This document shows positions 43,657-52,339 of a stretch of 64,000 nucleotides of DNA, in pieces; within the stretch, counting starts at the first letter, position 1; each line of letters opens with the position of its first letter. The translations under genes and the position numbers were made by a program. The DNA comes from Yersinia aldovae ATCC 35236. GTDB lineage: Bacteria; Pseudomonadota; Gammaproteobacteria; Enterobacterales; Enterobacteriaceae. The stretch spans positions 207,547-271,546 of the forward strand of contig NZ_ACCB01000001.1 of the NCBI RefSeq assembly GCF_000173735.1, in the 5' to 3' direction. Under the pieces are notes generated by a model. The model was not told the DNA's origin and did not search any database. It worked only from the letters and a program-made list of their open reading frames with translations.

Positions 43657-44418
43657 ATGTGGAACATAGCGCAGCGAATTGCAGTCGGAACACTTATCTT
43701 GCTATTACCGACGTTGGTGATTTGGCTTTCAGGCTGGCAATGGCAGCCTGGAGGCGCAAATTTCTGGCTCAAAGGATTGTTTTGGGCCACAGAAACGGTG
43801 ACTGCGCCTTGGGGGATTCTCACCAGCATAGTGCTCAGTAGTTGGTTTCTGTGGTGTCTGCGCTTTCGTATCAAAGCGGCTATTGGGCTGTTCATCATAT
43901 TGGGTGTGGTGATTGGTGTCGGCCAGGGTGTGAAATCACTGATTAAAGAACAGGTACAGGAACCGCGACCTTTTGTGGTGTGGCTTGAAGCCGAACATCA
44001 TATTGATAATCGCTTTTTCTATTCATTATCGCGCGCAGAACGTAGTGCGTTAGTCAAACAGCAGTTGCAGGGCGAAACTCTGGTCCCTGCCTGGTTGAGC
44101 CGCCACTGGCAGTTTGAAACCGGTTTTGCATTCCCTTCGGGTCATACCGTGTTTGCGGCCAGTTGGGCATTATTGGCGGTTGGATTACTGTGGCCGCGTC
44201 GCCATTATAAAACCATCGTGTTACTGATGTTATGGGCGCAAAGTGTCATGATAAGCCGGTTGGTCTTAGGCATGCACTGGCCACGTGATCTGATTGCTGC
44301 CACATTGATTAGCGGTTTACTGGTCACGGTGGTGTGCTGGTTAGTGCAGCATTGGTTTGGCCCGCTCAATATTCCACCTCAGGAGCGGCAAGAGATTAAA
44401 AAACGCGAGTCTGAATAA
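43657..44418 (+). CDS. pgpB: Phosphatidylglycerophosphatase B
   Basis: This inner-membrane PAP2-family phosphatase dephosphorylates phosphatidylglycerol phosphate and undecaprenyl pyrophosphate. The ATG at 43657 follows AAAGGA and gives 253 residues, about the E. coli length. The tripartite PAP2 motif is seen as KEQVQEPRPF, PSGHT and SRLVLGMHWPRD, between about six membrane helices. Confidence 0.94.
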   Translation: MWNIAQRIAVGTLILLLPTLVIWLSGWQWQPGGANFWLKGLFWATETVTAPWGILTSIVLSSWFLWCLRFRIKAAIGLFIILGVVIGVGQGVKSLIKEQVQEPRPFVVWLEAEHHIDNRFFYSLSRAERSALVKQQLQGETLVPAWLSRHWQFETGFAFPSGHTVFAASWALLAVGLLWPRRHYKTIVLLMLWAQSVMISRLVLGMHWPRDLIAATLISGLLVTVVCWLVQHWFGPLNIPPQERQEIKKRESE

Positions 44419-44597
44419 ATGGCACAATGAAGCCTGATGCTCAGAACCGCCGCTTAAAATAATATCAATTAGGCGGGGTTAGGTGCTTTATTGGCGGGCA
44501 GGGTTTCTTTGCAGGGCAAGGAAGTGCTAATTTATTAAGTATGGACGCCATATTTTTGGCATAATTCATCAGGTTGATTCGGCCTTTGGGAAAAAAC

Positions 44598-44910
44598 GTG
44601 AAATATTTGCTGATTTTTTTGTTTAGTGCTGGTGATTTTCGTGATTTCAGTCACTTTAGGGGCGAATAACGATCAGGTCGTGACCTTTAATTATTTATTG
44701 GCTCAGGGTGAATATCGGGTATCAACGTTATTGGCAACGCTTTTTGCGGCTGGTTTGGTTCTGGGGTGGGTCATTTGTGGGCTTTTTTATCTGCGGGTGC
44801 GAATTTCTCTCGGCCGGGCAGAGCGGAAAATTAAACGTCTTGAATCTCAGCTTGAACAGCCTGTTGAACCCAACACTACGGTGTCCGCACCGGCTGTCGG
44901 CAAGGAATAA
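44598..44910 (+). pseudogene. lapA: LapA (YciS), frameshifted near the start in this sequence
   Basis: LapA is a small inner-membrane partner of LapB in control of lipopolysaccharide synthesis. The expected start is the GTG at 44598 (MKYLLIF). After it a seven-base T run at 44614-44620 throws the frame. With six T the protein reads MKYLLIFCLVLVIFVISVTLGANNDQVVTFNYLL and continues to 44910, about 103 residues as in E. coli. Downstream, two membrane helices and a coiled C-terminal tail are intact. A GTG at 44626 could start a shortened protein lacking part of the first helix. Probable homopolymer error. Confidence 0.82.
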
Positions 44911-44916
44911 TTTTCT

Positions 44917-46086
44917 ATGTTAGAAATGCTGTTTCTGCTGTTGCCCGTTGCCGCCGCTTACGGTTGGTACATGGGGCGTAGAAGCGCCCAGCAGGATAAA
45001 CAGCAGGATGCTAACCGTCTGTCTCGTGAATACGTGGCTGGGGTTAATTTCCTCTTATCTAATCAGCAGGATAAAGCGGTTGATCTGTTTCTTGAAATGT
45101 TGAAAGAGGACAGTTCGACGGTTGAAGCCCATCTGACGTTAGGCAATCTGTTCCGCTCTCGTGGTGAAGTTGACCGCGCTATCCGCATCCATCAAGCCCT
45201 AATGGAAAGTGCCTCCTTAACTTTTGAACAACGTCTGCTGGCGATTCAGCAACTCGGCCGCGATTATATGGCTGCCGGTTTGTACGACCGGGCGGAAGAT
45301 ATGTTCAATCAATTGGTTGAGGAGCAGGATTTCCGCCTCGGGGCATTGCAACAACTGTTGGTCATCCATCAGGCCACCAGCGACTGGAATAACGCCATTG
45401 AGGTGGCAGAAAAACTGGTCAAAATGGGCAAAGAGAATCAGCGTTTAGAGATCGCCCATTTCTATTGCGAACTGGCGTTGCAGGCGATGGGCAGTGATGA
45501 TCTTGATAAGGCCACGGGGCTGTTGAAAAAAGCCGCCTCTGCCGACAAACAATGCGCTCGGGTGTCCATTATGCAAGGTCGCGTCCATATTGCCAGGGGC
45601 GAGTATGCGAAAGGTGTCGCGGCGTTGGAGCGGGTGCTGGAACAAGACAAAGAAGTGGTCAGTGAAGCGTTACCGATGCTCAGTGATTGTTATCAACACT
45701 TACAGCAACCCGAAGCCTGGGCCAGTTTCCTCAAACGCTGCGTCGAAGATAATACCGGTGCGACCGCAGAGCTGATGTTGGCGGAAATTCTGGAGCAGCA
45801 GGAGGGGCGTGATGTGGCCCAAACCTATATCAACCGCCAGTTGCAACGTCATCCAACTATGCGTGTTTTTTATCGTTTGATGGATTATCACTTAGCCGAT
45901 GCCGAAGAAGGGCGTGCGAAAGAGAGCTTGCTGTTACTGCGTGATATGGTGGGCGAGCAAATCCGTACCAAGCCGCGTTACCGCTGCCATAAATGTGGTT
46001 TTACGGCTCATTCGCTTTACTGGCACTGTCCTTCCTGCCGGGCCTGGGCATCAGTCAAACCTATTCGTGGGTTGGACGGGCAATAA
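44917..46086 (+). CDS. lapB: Lipopolysaccharide assembly protein B
   Basis: LapB (YciM) is anchored by an N-terminal helix and, with FtsH, controls LpxC turnover and lipopolysaccharide synthesis. It has 389 residues: the anchor (about 1-18), a set of TPR-like helix pairs (about 35-350) and a C-terminal rubredoxin-type metal site CHKCGF...HCPSC. It lies 6 bp after lapA in the same operon. Confidence 0.95.
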   Translation: MLEMLFLLLPVAAAYGWYMGRRSAQQDKQQDANRLSREYVAGVNFLLSNQQDKAVDLFLEMLKEDSSTVEAHLTLGNLFRSRGEVDRAIRIHQALMESASLTFEQRLLAIQQLGRDYMAAGLYDRAEDMFNQLVEEQDFRLGALQQLLVIHQATSDWNNAIEVAEKLVKMGKENQRLEIAHFYCELALQAMGSDDLDKATGLLKKAASADKQCARVSIMQGRVHIARGEYAKGVAALERVLEQDKEVVSEALPMLSDCYQHLQQPEAWASFLKRCVEDNTGATAELMLAEILEQQEGRDVAQTYINRQLQRHPTMRVFYRLMDYHLADAEEGRAKESLLLLRDMVGEQIRTKPRYRCHKCGFTAHSLYWHCPSCRAWASVKPIRGLDGQ

Positions 46087-46144
46087 AAAACGGGTGACGC
46101 GTGCCACCCGATTATCAGAGCTGATGATGCGAGGGATTCAAACC

Positions 46145-46444
46145 TTACTTTTTCTTCTGTGACGTTCTCACGCCAACTTTCAATAACTGCCGCAATTTCT
46201 TCAATTCTTTTTGACTTAACGGCTGCTCTGAAATCTCTTCAACGCCTTGGTTATCAATGTCGTTATGATGCAATTTGGTCTCTTTACGGCTACTTTTGCT
46301 ACTTTTAACCTCATCTTCAAGGCTTTTTTCTAATCTTTCGCACACTTCTGCACTAAGAGAAAGCTGCTTCTCCAACGCAATTGCTTTAATTTTCTCTTTT
46401 AATTCCAGAGGGATTTTAATGGTTAAGGTAGAAATTTCGCTCAT
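46145..46444 (-). CDS. Small ribbon-helix-helix-like protein
   Basis: I do not recognise a specific family. The N-terminal part MSEISTLTIKIPLELKEKIKAIALEKQLSLSAEVCERLEKSLEDE has the beta-strand plus two-helix pattern of Arc/MetJ-type (RHH) DNA-binding proteins. The rest is a charged, probably flexible tail rich in Lys, Ser and Glu. It has 99 residues from the second Met; a Met directly before it is also possible. RHH proteins often act as antitoxins, but no toxin-like gene adjoins it. It is convergent with lapB. Confidence 0.65.
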   Translation of the reverse strand: MSEISTLTIKIPLELKEKIKAIALEKQLSLSAEVCERLEKSLEDEVKSSKSSRKETKLHHNDIDNQGVEEISEQPLSQKELKKLRQLLKVGVRTSQKKK

Positions 46445-46606
46445 CATATAACCTTTAACGTAGGGGAAGATACCAAGCTAAGCGAGTCAGTGGAAACTGT
46501 CCAGGGGATAACACAATTGTCACGAAAAATTCACATTGAAACGTAAAAAAGAGCGCAGAGGCGCTCTTGAGGGGGGACACAGACTTAACCCGAGGGAGGG
46601 TAAGAC

Positions 46607-46867
46607 TTAACGGTAAATTGTTGCTGTGCCGTGCAGTTTATTATTGCCACTAGCGGAGGTTATCTGGAATGATTTTGCCTGGGCTGCATCTGCTTTTTGG
46701 GCTAACAGACTTTCAAGTTCGGTTAGTGTTCCAGCATTACTGGCTGAAATGGTGCCAATTTTATTCAACTCTACTGATGATTGCTGCTGCACTTGAGTCG
46801 CAGCGAAGCTACCAAATGAGGCTAAGGAAAGTACCAGTGCAGGGGCGATAGATTTAATGATTTTCAT
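46607..46867 (-). CDS. BhsA/YhcN-like small periplasmic protein (DUF1471)
   Basis: This 86-residue secreted protein has the signal peptide MKIIKSIAPALVLSLASFGSFA. A DUF1471-type domain follows, with KIGTISASNAGTLTELESLLAQKADAAQAKSFQITSASGNNKLHGTATIYR. Members such as BhsA, McbA and YhcN are induced by acid, peroxide or biofilm conditions. The exact paralogue cannot be assigned. The start at 46867 was preferred to one four codons upstream because it begins the signal peptide. Confidence 0.85.
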   Translation of the reverse strand: MKIIKSIAPALVLSLASFGSFAATQVQQQSSVELNKIGTISASNAGTLTELESLLAQKADAAQAKSFQITSASGNNKLHGTATIYR

Positions 46868-46879
46868 GGTGAACTCCAT

Positions 46880-47230
46880 CCGTATTTATTATTTGACCTA
46901 CTGTGTAGACAATCAATGTCTGCGATGGAGTGTATAATACCGTATCATTGTTTAATGAAAATCACAAAAGCCTGATGATATTAGTCAAATAATTTGATTG
47001 ATAATTTACCCTTCTTGAAACTACTTTACTTTACGCAGTCTATGGCATGTTTTGTTCCGTTGACGCAAGTTGACGGCAACAGCTAAAGCCTGACAAAGGG
47101 ATAACACACTCAGACTTGCCGATGCTGTAATTTCGCGGTTACTCCCTGTAGAATAATGCGAGCGTTATTCTTCTTGATTTAAACACCACGTATTAACTGA
47201 AAACACGTATTGACGGGAAAAGGCTTAAAA
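46880..47230 (+). other. Gene-free region between bhsA-like gene and pyrF
   Basis: About 350 bp separate two divergent genes. The sequence is AT-rich near the bhsA-like side. No operator or hairpin could be assigned, and promoters for both genes are expected here. Confidence 0.4.
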
Positions 47231-47974
47231 ATGACGTCTGAAAGTAAAACGAATAACAGTGGCTTATGCTCTTCTCCGATTGTTGTCGCACTGGATTATG
47301 CCAATAAAGACGCCGCGTTAGCCTTTGCTGATCGTGTTAATCCGCGGGATTGTCGCTTAAAAGTCGGCAAAGAGATGTTTACTTTATACGGCCCACAGCT
47401 TGTTCGTGACCTGCATCAACGTGGTTTCGACGTGTTTCTTGACCTGAAATTCCATGATATTCCTAATACGACCGCGCGTGCTGTTGCCGCCGCGGCAGAG
47501 CTGGGTGTGTGGATGGTTAACGTCCATGCTGCGGGTGGTGCGCGCATGATGACAGCGGCGAAAGAGGTTTTATTGCCTTATGGTCAACACGCGCCATTAC
47601 TGATTGCCGTCACGGTGCTGACCAGCATGGATGGCGAGGATTTACGTGATATCGGCATTAATATCAGCCCGGCAGAACAGGCAGAACGGCTGGCAAAATT
47701 GACCTGGGATTGCGGGTTGGATGGCGTGGTCTGTTCTGCTCATGAAGCGGTGCGCCTAAAGCAGGTTTGCGGCAGCGATTTTAAGCTGGTGACACCGGGT
47801 ATCCGCCCAGAAGGCAGTGATGCGGGCGATCAGCGCCGTATTATGACGCCAGAACAAGCTGTAGCGGCGGGGGTGGATTATATGGTGATTGGGCGTCCGA
47901 TCACCCAATCTGCTGATCCGGAAAAAACACTGGCGGAGATTCTGGCCTCTCTGGGGAACGTGCATAATGAGTAA
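47231..47974 (+). CDS. pyrF: Orotidine 5'-phosphate decarboxylase
   Basis: PyrF makes UMP by decarboxylating OMP. It has 247 residues from the ATG at 47231 (a TTG seven codons upstream is less likely). The catalytic Lys-Asp array lies in [12 protein letters not shown], and the phosphate-binding segments TPGIRPEG and YMVIGRPIT are present. Its last 8 bp overlap the yciH start. Confidence 0.95.
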   Translation: MTSESKTNNSGLCSSPIVVALDYANKDAALAFADRVNPRDCRLKVGKEMFTLYGPQLVRDLHQRGFDVFLDLKFHDIPNTTARAVAAAAELGVWMVNVHAAGGARMMTAAKEVLLPYGQHAPLLIAVTVLTSMDGEDLRDIGINISPAEQAERLAKLTWDCGLDGVVCSAHEAVRLKQVCGSDFKLVTPGIRPEGSDAGDQRRIMTPEQAVAAGVDYMVIGRPITQSADPEKTLAEILASLGNVHNE

Positions 47975-48293
47975 CGATAATAGCCGTTTGGTTTATTCAA
48001 CGGATACTGGTCGCATCAGCGAGCCAGACATAAAGCCCGCGCGACCTAAAGGTGATGGCATCGTGCGTATTCAGCGTCAGACCAGTGGCCGCAAAGGAAA
48101 GGGCGTGTGCTTAATTACAGGGATTGATGGCAGTGATGAAATGCTAGAAAAACTCGCAGCAGAATTAAAGAAGAAGTGCGGTTGCGGTGGTTCAATCAAA
48201 GACGGCATCATTGAGATTCAAGGGGATAAACGCGACCTTCTTAAGCAATTGCTCGAAGCCAAAGGGATGAAAGTCAAACTGGCGGGGGGGTGA
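47967..48293 (+). CDS. yciH: Translation factor YciH (SUI1/eIF1-like)
   Basis: This 108-residue protein resembles eukaryotic eIF1 and has been linked to control of translation initiation under stress in E. coli. It has the SUI1 core [11 protein letters not shown] and [21 protein letters not shown]. The ATG at 47967 lies inside the end of pyrF, a coupling also seen in E. coli. Confidence 0.93.
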   Translation: MSNDNSRLVYSTDTGRISEPDIKPARPKGDGIVRIQRQTSGRKGKGVCLITGIDGSDEMLEKLAAELKKKCGCGGSIKDGIIEIQGDKRDLLKQLLEAKGMKVKLAGG

Positions 48294-48324
48294 AAGAAAT
48301 TATAACACTTTGCTTTATTGAGTG

Positions 48325-48412
48325 GAGTTTGACGGGGTGACTGCCCCGATGGGCGCTCCGGCAGCTTACGCTGCTACGACCCATTCGTCACATTTCCCCG
48401 TCAGTCAACTTT
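48325..48412. repeat. Palindromic intergenic element
   Basis: A long imperfect inverted repeat: AGTTTGACGGGG on the left pairs with CCCCGTCA and CAACT on the right, then GTGAC/GTCAC, GATGGG/CCCAT, and a GCAGC-ttac-GCTGC tip. It lies between convergent yciH and osmB and abuts the ERIC-like repeat. It is a strong candidate for a dispersed miniature repeat, though no second copy is present in the window. Confidence 0.5.
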
Positions 48413-48457
48413 GTTATCGCTAATGTTTCAAGAATAAAAACAAAATATCCAAAGTCA

Positions 48458-48556
48458 TTGAGACTGTAGCTAGGCGGCAAACGAATAAATCCCGATGAGC
48501 TGACTGATGTCAGTGATTCGGGTGCATGAGAGCCGCCAACAACGCTACAGTTTCAA
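48458..48556. repeat. ERIC-like (IRU) repeat
   Basis: A 99-bp palindromic element has outer arms TTGAGACTGTAGC and GCTACAGTTTCAA (48458-48470 and 48544-48556), middle arms GGCGGC/GCCGCC and an inner stem CCCGA...TCGGG with CTGAC/GTCAG. The central part aligns with the ERIC core (GTGAATCCCCAGGAGCTTAC...GTGACTGGGGTGAGCG) as a diverged copy. ERIC elements lie in transcribed intergenic DNA and can affect mRNA stability. Confidence 0.7.
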
Positions 48557-48571
48557 GAACGAAGGATAAGT

Positions 48572-48787
48572 TTATTTACTGACCTGATGGCCAATAACCC
48601 CACCAATAGCCGCGCCGCCTAATGTTCCTAGCGTACTCCCCGTCAATACTGCGCCGCCAACCGCACCGGCACCCGCACCTATTGCGGTGTTACGGTCACG
48701 TTTGGACATATTGGAGCAAGCCGTCAGTGACAAGGCCAGCGTGAGCGCCAATGCAGCAGTAGCAAATCGTTTATTGATTATCATCAT
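48572..48787 (-). CDS. osmB: Osmotically inducible lipoprotein OsmB
   Basis: This is a 71-residue outer-membrane-type lipoprotein. The signal ends in the lipobox LTAC, followed by the Gly/Ala-rich segment GAGAGAVGGAVLTGSTLGTLGGAAIGGVIGHQV typical of OsmB. In E. coli it is induced by high osmolarity, RpoS and Rcs. AGGAG precedes the ATG by about 9 bp. It is convergent with yciH. Confidence 0.93.
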   Translation of the reverse strand: MMIINKRFATAALALTLALSLTACSNMSKRDRNTAIGAGAGAVGGAVLTGSTLGTLGGAAIGGVIGHQVSK

Positions 48788-49268
48788 AATTAATTCTCCT
48801 GACGTTAGCTCGGCACGGATAGATCAGGCCACACAAGTTTTAGGCCCATTTACCCTGATATATCCGTGCCAAATTAAAACTACCCTATAAGTATAGGTGC
48901 TGCTTTAATTCTAGCTGCCGTCTGTTTTTGTTAATGTTTGGCATAAAAAATGCCGTTTTGCGTTAAATCCAGAGTTAATGCCGGAAAAGTATTTTGTATC
49001 TTATGCAACGCAGTATAAGTATCCGCAGATCATTTAATAGGTAAATAGTCCTAATTTGGCGAGTTCACGCTAGTTATTAGGAATAATCGCAGGTTAGCGG
49101 CATCAGCACGCTCTGGCTGCTGCCGCAAAAGATATGATTTCCTGCTGCTCGCCTTACTCAATCTGCACTTTCCAGCAGGACTGTACGCAGTTTATAGCCA
49201 ATTGCCCCATACCTGTTCTTGCCTGTGCCGCTGAAAATGGACGTCATTCAGCTATTCAGGATACAACC
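48788..49268 (+). promoter_or_regulatory. Region between osmB and the AraD-type gene
   Basis: About 480 bp lie between divergent genes. A frame open into the epimerase gene from 49134 is not considered coding because family members start at 49269. A hairpin GCGGCA-CAGC / GCTG-TGCCGC (49097-49126) lies about 145 bp before that start, without a following T run, and may be a leader structure. Confidence 0.45.
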
Positions 49269-49964
49269 ATGCTCAACGAACTGAAGCAGCAAGTCCTTGC
49301 CGCCAATCTTGCCTTACCACGCCATAATTTGGTGACATTCACTTGGGGAAATGTCAGTGCAGTTGACCGACAACATGGCCTGTTAGTTATCAAACCGTCA
49401 GGTGTGGAATACGATGTTATGACGGTGGATGACATGGTCGTGGTGGAGTTAGCCAGCGGCAAGGTGGTGGAAGGGCGCAAGAAACCCTCGTCAGATACCG
49501 ATACGCATCGTGTGTTGTACCTCAATTTTCCTCAAATTGGCGGTATCGTTCACACACATTCTCGTCATGCCACTATCTGGGCGCAGGCTGGGTTGGACTT
49601 GCCCGCATGGGGCACCACGCATGCGGATTACTTCTATGGCGCGATCCCCTGCACCCGCCTGATGACACACGAGGAGATTGCCGGGCGTTATGAATGGGAA
49701 ACCGGTAATGTGATCGTCGAAACCTTCCATCAGCGGGGCATAACACCGCAAGCTGTGCCAGCGGTGTTGGTTAACTCGCATGGGCCATTTGCCTGGGGAA
49801 GCAGTGCGGATAATGCCGTTCATAACGCGGTGGTACTGGAGGAGTTGGCATACATGGGCATCTTCTCACGGCAGTTGAACCCGCAATTGAGTGATATGCA
49901 GCCGTGCTTGCTGGACAAACATTATTTACGTAAACACGGTAAGGATGCGTACTACGGCCAGTAG
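49269..49964 (+). CDS. L-ribulose-5-phosphate 4-epimerase (AraD-like)
   Basis: This class II aldolase-family epimerase interconverts L-ribulose 5-phosphate and D-xylulose 5-phosphate. It has 231 residues, the same as E. coli AraD, starting [34 protein letters not shown]. The Zn site is [14 protein letters not shown] with a further His in [11 protein letters not shown]. It is not next to araBA, so it may be a second copy (AraD/UlaF/SgbE type); the nearby FSA-type aldolase and YciT suggest a small sugar-phosphate locus. Confidence 0.88.
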   Translation: MLNELKQQVLAANLALPRHNLVTFTWGNVSAVDRQHGLLVIKPSGVEYDVMTVDDMVVVELASGKVVEGRKKPSSDTDTHRVLYLNFPQIGGIVHTHSRHATIWAQAGLDLPAWGTTHADYFYGAIPCTRLMTHEEIAGRYEWETGNVIVETFHQRGITPQAVPAVLVNSHGPFAWGSSADNAVHNAVVLEELAYMGIFSRQLNPQLSDMQPCLLDKHYLRKHGKDAYYGQ

Positions 49965-49985
49965 TTAACCCGTGCCAGCCCGTGT

Positions 49986-50234
49986 TCAATCTTGCACGGG
50001 TTTCTCCAGCCACAACACAGAATCAGTGATATCGAGCATTTTGGCCTCAACTTGTGCAATCGCATCATTGATACCTTGATTATAATAATGTGCGCCCAAC
50101 TCACGGCTGATAAATTGCAGTAGAAATTCTGCGTCAAAATCTTCCAGCTCAATATTGTGCTCTTGCTCCAGATACTCCTGAATTTTACGTGCCATGCGTT
50201 GTGTCTGTTCACGCGAGAAGGTGATGTCTGCCAC
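49986..50234 (-). CDS. DUF2164 family protein
   Basis: This 82-residue acidic protein has the DUF2164 pattern FSREQTQRMARKIQEYLEQEHNIELEDFDAEFLLQFISRELGAHYYNQGINDA. The function of the family is unknown. It lies between the AraD-type gene (convergent) and yciT on the same strand, with a 22-bp gap to yciT, so it may be co-transcribed with the regulator. Confidence 0.82.
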   Translation of the reverse strand: MADITFSREQTQRMARKIQEYLEQEHNIELEDFDAEFLLQFISRELGAHYYNQGINDAIAQVEAKMLDITDSVLWLEKPVQD

Positions 50235-50256
50235 TGTTGTTACTCCGTTATGCGTC

Positions 50257-51003
50257 TTATTCGCTCAGGATATCGAGCCGTATGCCTTGCGCGATAAGTT
50301 GCTGTTGATAATCTTGCGCTAATCGGTGGTCAGTAATCACCCGGCTGATGGCGGAGAGCGGGGTGAGTGAGTTCTGGTGTACCTGACCAAATTTAGAGGC
50401 ATCAGCCAGAATAATATTTTCAGCGCCTTTAGCCAACACGCTATTAATGACATCTGCGCGCAACATATCACGGCCGGTAAAGCCGGTATCAGCCTGATAG
50501 CCATCAATGCCGATGAACGCTTTGCTGAAATGGACGTGGCGCAAGCAGAGCTGCGTCAGCGGGCCAACTATACTGTCGCTTTTCTTCTGATAAATCCCCC
50601 CCAGCAAAATGACTTCGCAGGCCGAATCTTTCAACTGGCGGGCGATGTAGCCACTCACCGTAACCAGCGTGATACCGGGCCGCTGTGCCAGGTGATGGGC
50701 CAGCAGAGCGTTACTGCTGCCACTTTCAATAAACACGGTTTCACCGTCGTTGACCAACGAGGCGGCATAATTGGCCAGTTTTTGCTTCGTGGCAAAATGC
50801 GTCATCATGCGAATATCAACATCATCGCTTTCAAGGGCGAGCGCAGAGCCGTGTATTCGCGTAAGCAGGCCCTGTTTCTCAAGTAAATTGAGATCCTGGC
50901 GGATGGTGACCTCTGAAACGCCAGTCGTCTGCGCCAGTTCGCTGACGCTGACACGTTGCCGGTCATTGACGAGCTGTAAAATGGTTTGTTGTCTTAGATT
51001 CAT
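50257..51003 (-). CDS. yciT: DeoR-family regulator YciT
   Basis: This 248-residue regulator has an N-terminal winged helix-turn-helix (about 5-57, [28 protein letters not shown]) and a C-terminal sugar-phosphate-sensing domain with VFIESGSSN and [17 protein letters not shown]. It is close to E. coli YciT, which lies next to osmB. It diverges from the FSA-type aldolase gene, which it may control. Confidence 0.9.
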   Translation of the reverse strand: MNLRQQTILQLVNDRQRVSVSELAQTTGVSEVTIRQDLNLLEKQGLLTRIHGSALALESDDVDIRMMTHFATKQKLANYAASLVNDGETVFIESGSSNALLAHHLAQRPGITLVTVSGYIARQLKDSACEVILLGGIYQKKSDSIVGPLTQLCLRHVHFSKAFIGIDGYQADTGFTGRDMLRADVINSVLAKGAENIILADASKFGQVHQNSLTPLSAISRVITDHRLAQDYQQQLIAQGIRLDILSE

Positions 51004-51280
51004 GTCATTCCCTGTATGGGTAAGCGCAGTACGATTAATAATACGCTAAGTTTGACAGATAACATCTTGTATTATCGCAATAAAAGCAGTGAAAGCTATA
51101 GGTTTTTCATTCCTTTTCTATCCACAGTATAAAGATTAATATCTTTGTTCGAAATTAAATTAACTTTCGAATGAAAGTTAATTGATCGATGTCACGTTAT
51201 TACCTGCTGGTTAGTCTATGATTGCGGCTAATGATTCTTCATTAATATATTCGCTTAACGATGCCAAACCGGAGGTTCTT

Positions 51281-51952
51281 ATGGAGCTTTATCTCGATAC
51301 CGCAGATGTTGCCGCAGTTAAACGCCTGGCGCGCGTGTTGCCTTTACAAGGGGTTACCACCAATCCAAGCATTCTGGCTAAAGCGGGCAAACCTATTTGG
51401 GAGGTGTTACCGGCGCTGCGCGATGCACTCGGCGGCACAGGGAAGTTATTTGCACAGGTATTGGCCAGTGACAGCGAACAGATGGTATCTGAAGCCATGT
51501 TACTGTCGCAGCGCGTGCCGGGCCTGGTCATCAAAATACCAGCAACTGCTGAGGGACTGGCGGCAATTAAGAAATTGAAAACCATGTCGATTCCGACACT
51601 GGGTACGGCGGTGTATGGTGCCGGACAAGGCTTGTTGTCAGCACTGGCCGGCGCGGAATATGTCGCGCCCTATGTGAATCGACTGGACGCACAGGGCGGT
51701 GATGGTATTGCGATGGTTCGTGAGTTACAGCAATTGCTCACCCTACATGCGCCGGGTGCTAAAGTGCTGGCAGCCAGTTTCCGCACTCCGCGTCAGGTGC
51801 TCGATTGCCTGCTGGCGGGTTGCCAGTCGGTCACCATCCCGGTGGATGTGGCAGAACAGTTTATCACCACACCGGCGGTAAAAGCGGCGGTAGAACAGTT
51901 TGAACAGGATTGGCAGGGCGCATTTGGCACTACCATCCTGAGTCAGCTTTAG
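51281..51952 (+). CDS. Fructose-6-phosphate aldolase (FSA-type transaldolase)
   Basis: This small transaldolase-family enzyme cleaves fructose 6-phosphate to dihydroxyacetone and glyceraldehyde 3-phosphate. The ATG at 51281 follows GGAGG and gives 223 residues beginning [16 protein letters not shown]. The Schiff-base lysine is Lys85 in [11 protein letters not shown], and LASFRTPRQ and [16 protein letters not shown] are typical. FsaA and FsaB are too similar to separate by eye, so no symbol is given. Confidence 0.92.
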   Translation: MELYLDTADVAAVKRLARVLPLQGVTTNPSILAKAGKPIWEVLPALRDALGGTGKLFAQVLASDSEQMVSEAMLLSQRVPGLVIKIPATAEGLAAIKKLKTMSIPTLGTAVYGAGQGLLSALAGAEYVAPYVNRLDAQGGDGIAMVRELQQLLTLHAPGAKVLAASFRTPRQVLDCLLAGCQSVTIPVDVAEQFITTPAVKAAVEQFEQDWQGAFGTTILSQL

Positions 51953-52018
51953 GAGAAAACGCCCGGTAAATAGATTACAGGGCGTTACGTTGTCACTTTA
52001 TTGTATTAACGTGCGACA

Positions 52019-52339
52019 TCAGCAAGGGCATTTACCCAATTTTCCCGCTTTACTCGGAAAACGTGCATCCAAACAATAGCGGTGAAACTCCCGCTCCGTC
52101 ATTGGCGGCGTGTCTGGATGCTGGCAGCGCATATGATTGACATAATTACCGTAATCCTGCACGCCAACCATTAGGCGGAAACTTTGCGCTATCCGACGCG
52201 CAATCAGGCGAATCCTTGCCCCGCGTGTGGCGGGTGGAGCCTCAGCCAGTATCAGCGGAGTGCAACGTATAATCTGGCGTGAACCTGGCGCTGAAACAGT
52301 GGCAGGCCGCAGGCGGTACGGTATTGCACGATTAGCCAC
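52019..52339 (-). CDS. YbdD/YjiX-like small protein downstream of cstA
   Basis: The C-terminal part RIAQSFRLMVGVQDYGNYVNHMRCQHPDTPPMTEREFHRYCLDARF marks the YbdD/YjiX (DUF466) family, which always accompanies CstA/BtsT transporters. The GTG at 52339 overlaps the cstA stop codon and follows GAGGAG by 7 bp, giving 106 residues. That is longer than the usual 65-67 because of a Pro/Arg-rich N-terminal extension. It ends in CPC, close to the usual CC end. Its role with the transporter is unknown. Confidence 0.8.
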   Translation of the reverse strand: MANRAIPYRLRPATVSAPGSRQIIRCTPLILAEAPPATRGARIRLIARRIAQSFRLMVGVQDYGNYVNHMRCQHPDTPPMTEREFHRYCLDARFPSKAGKLGKCPC

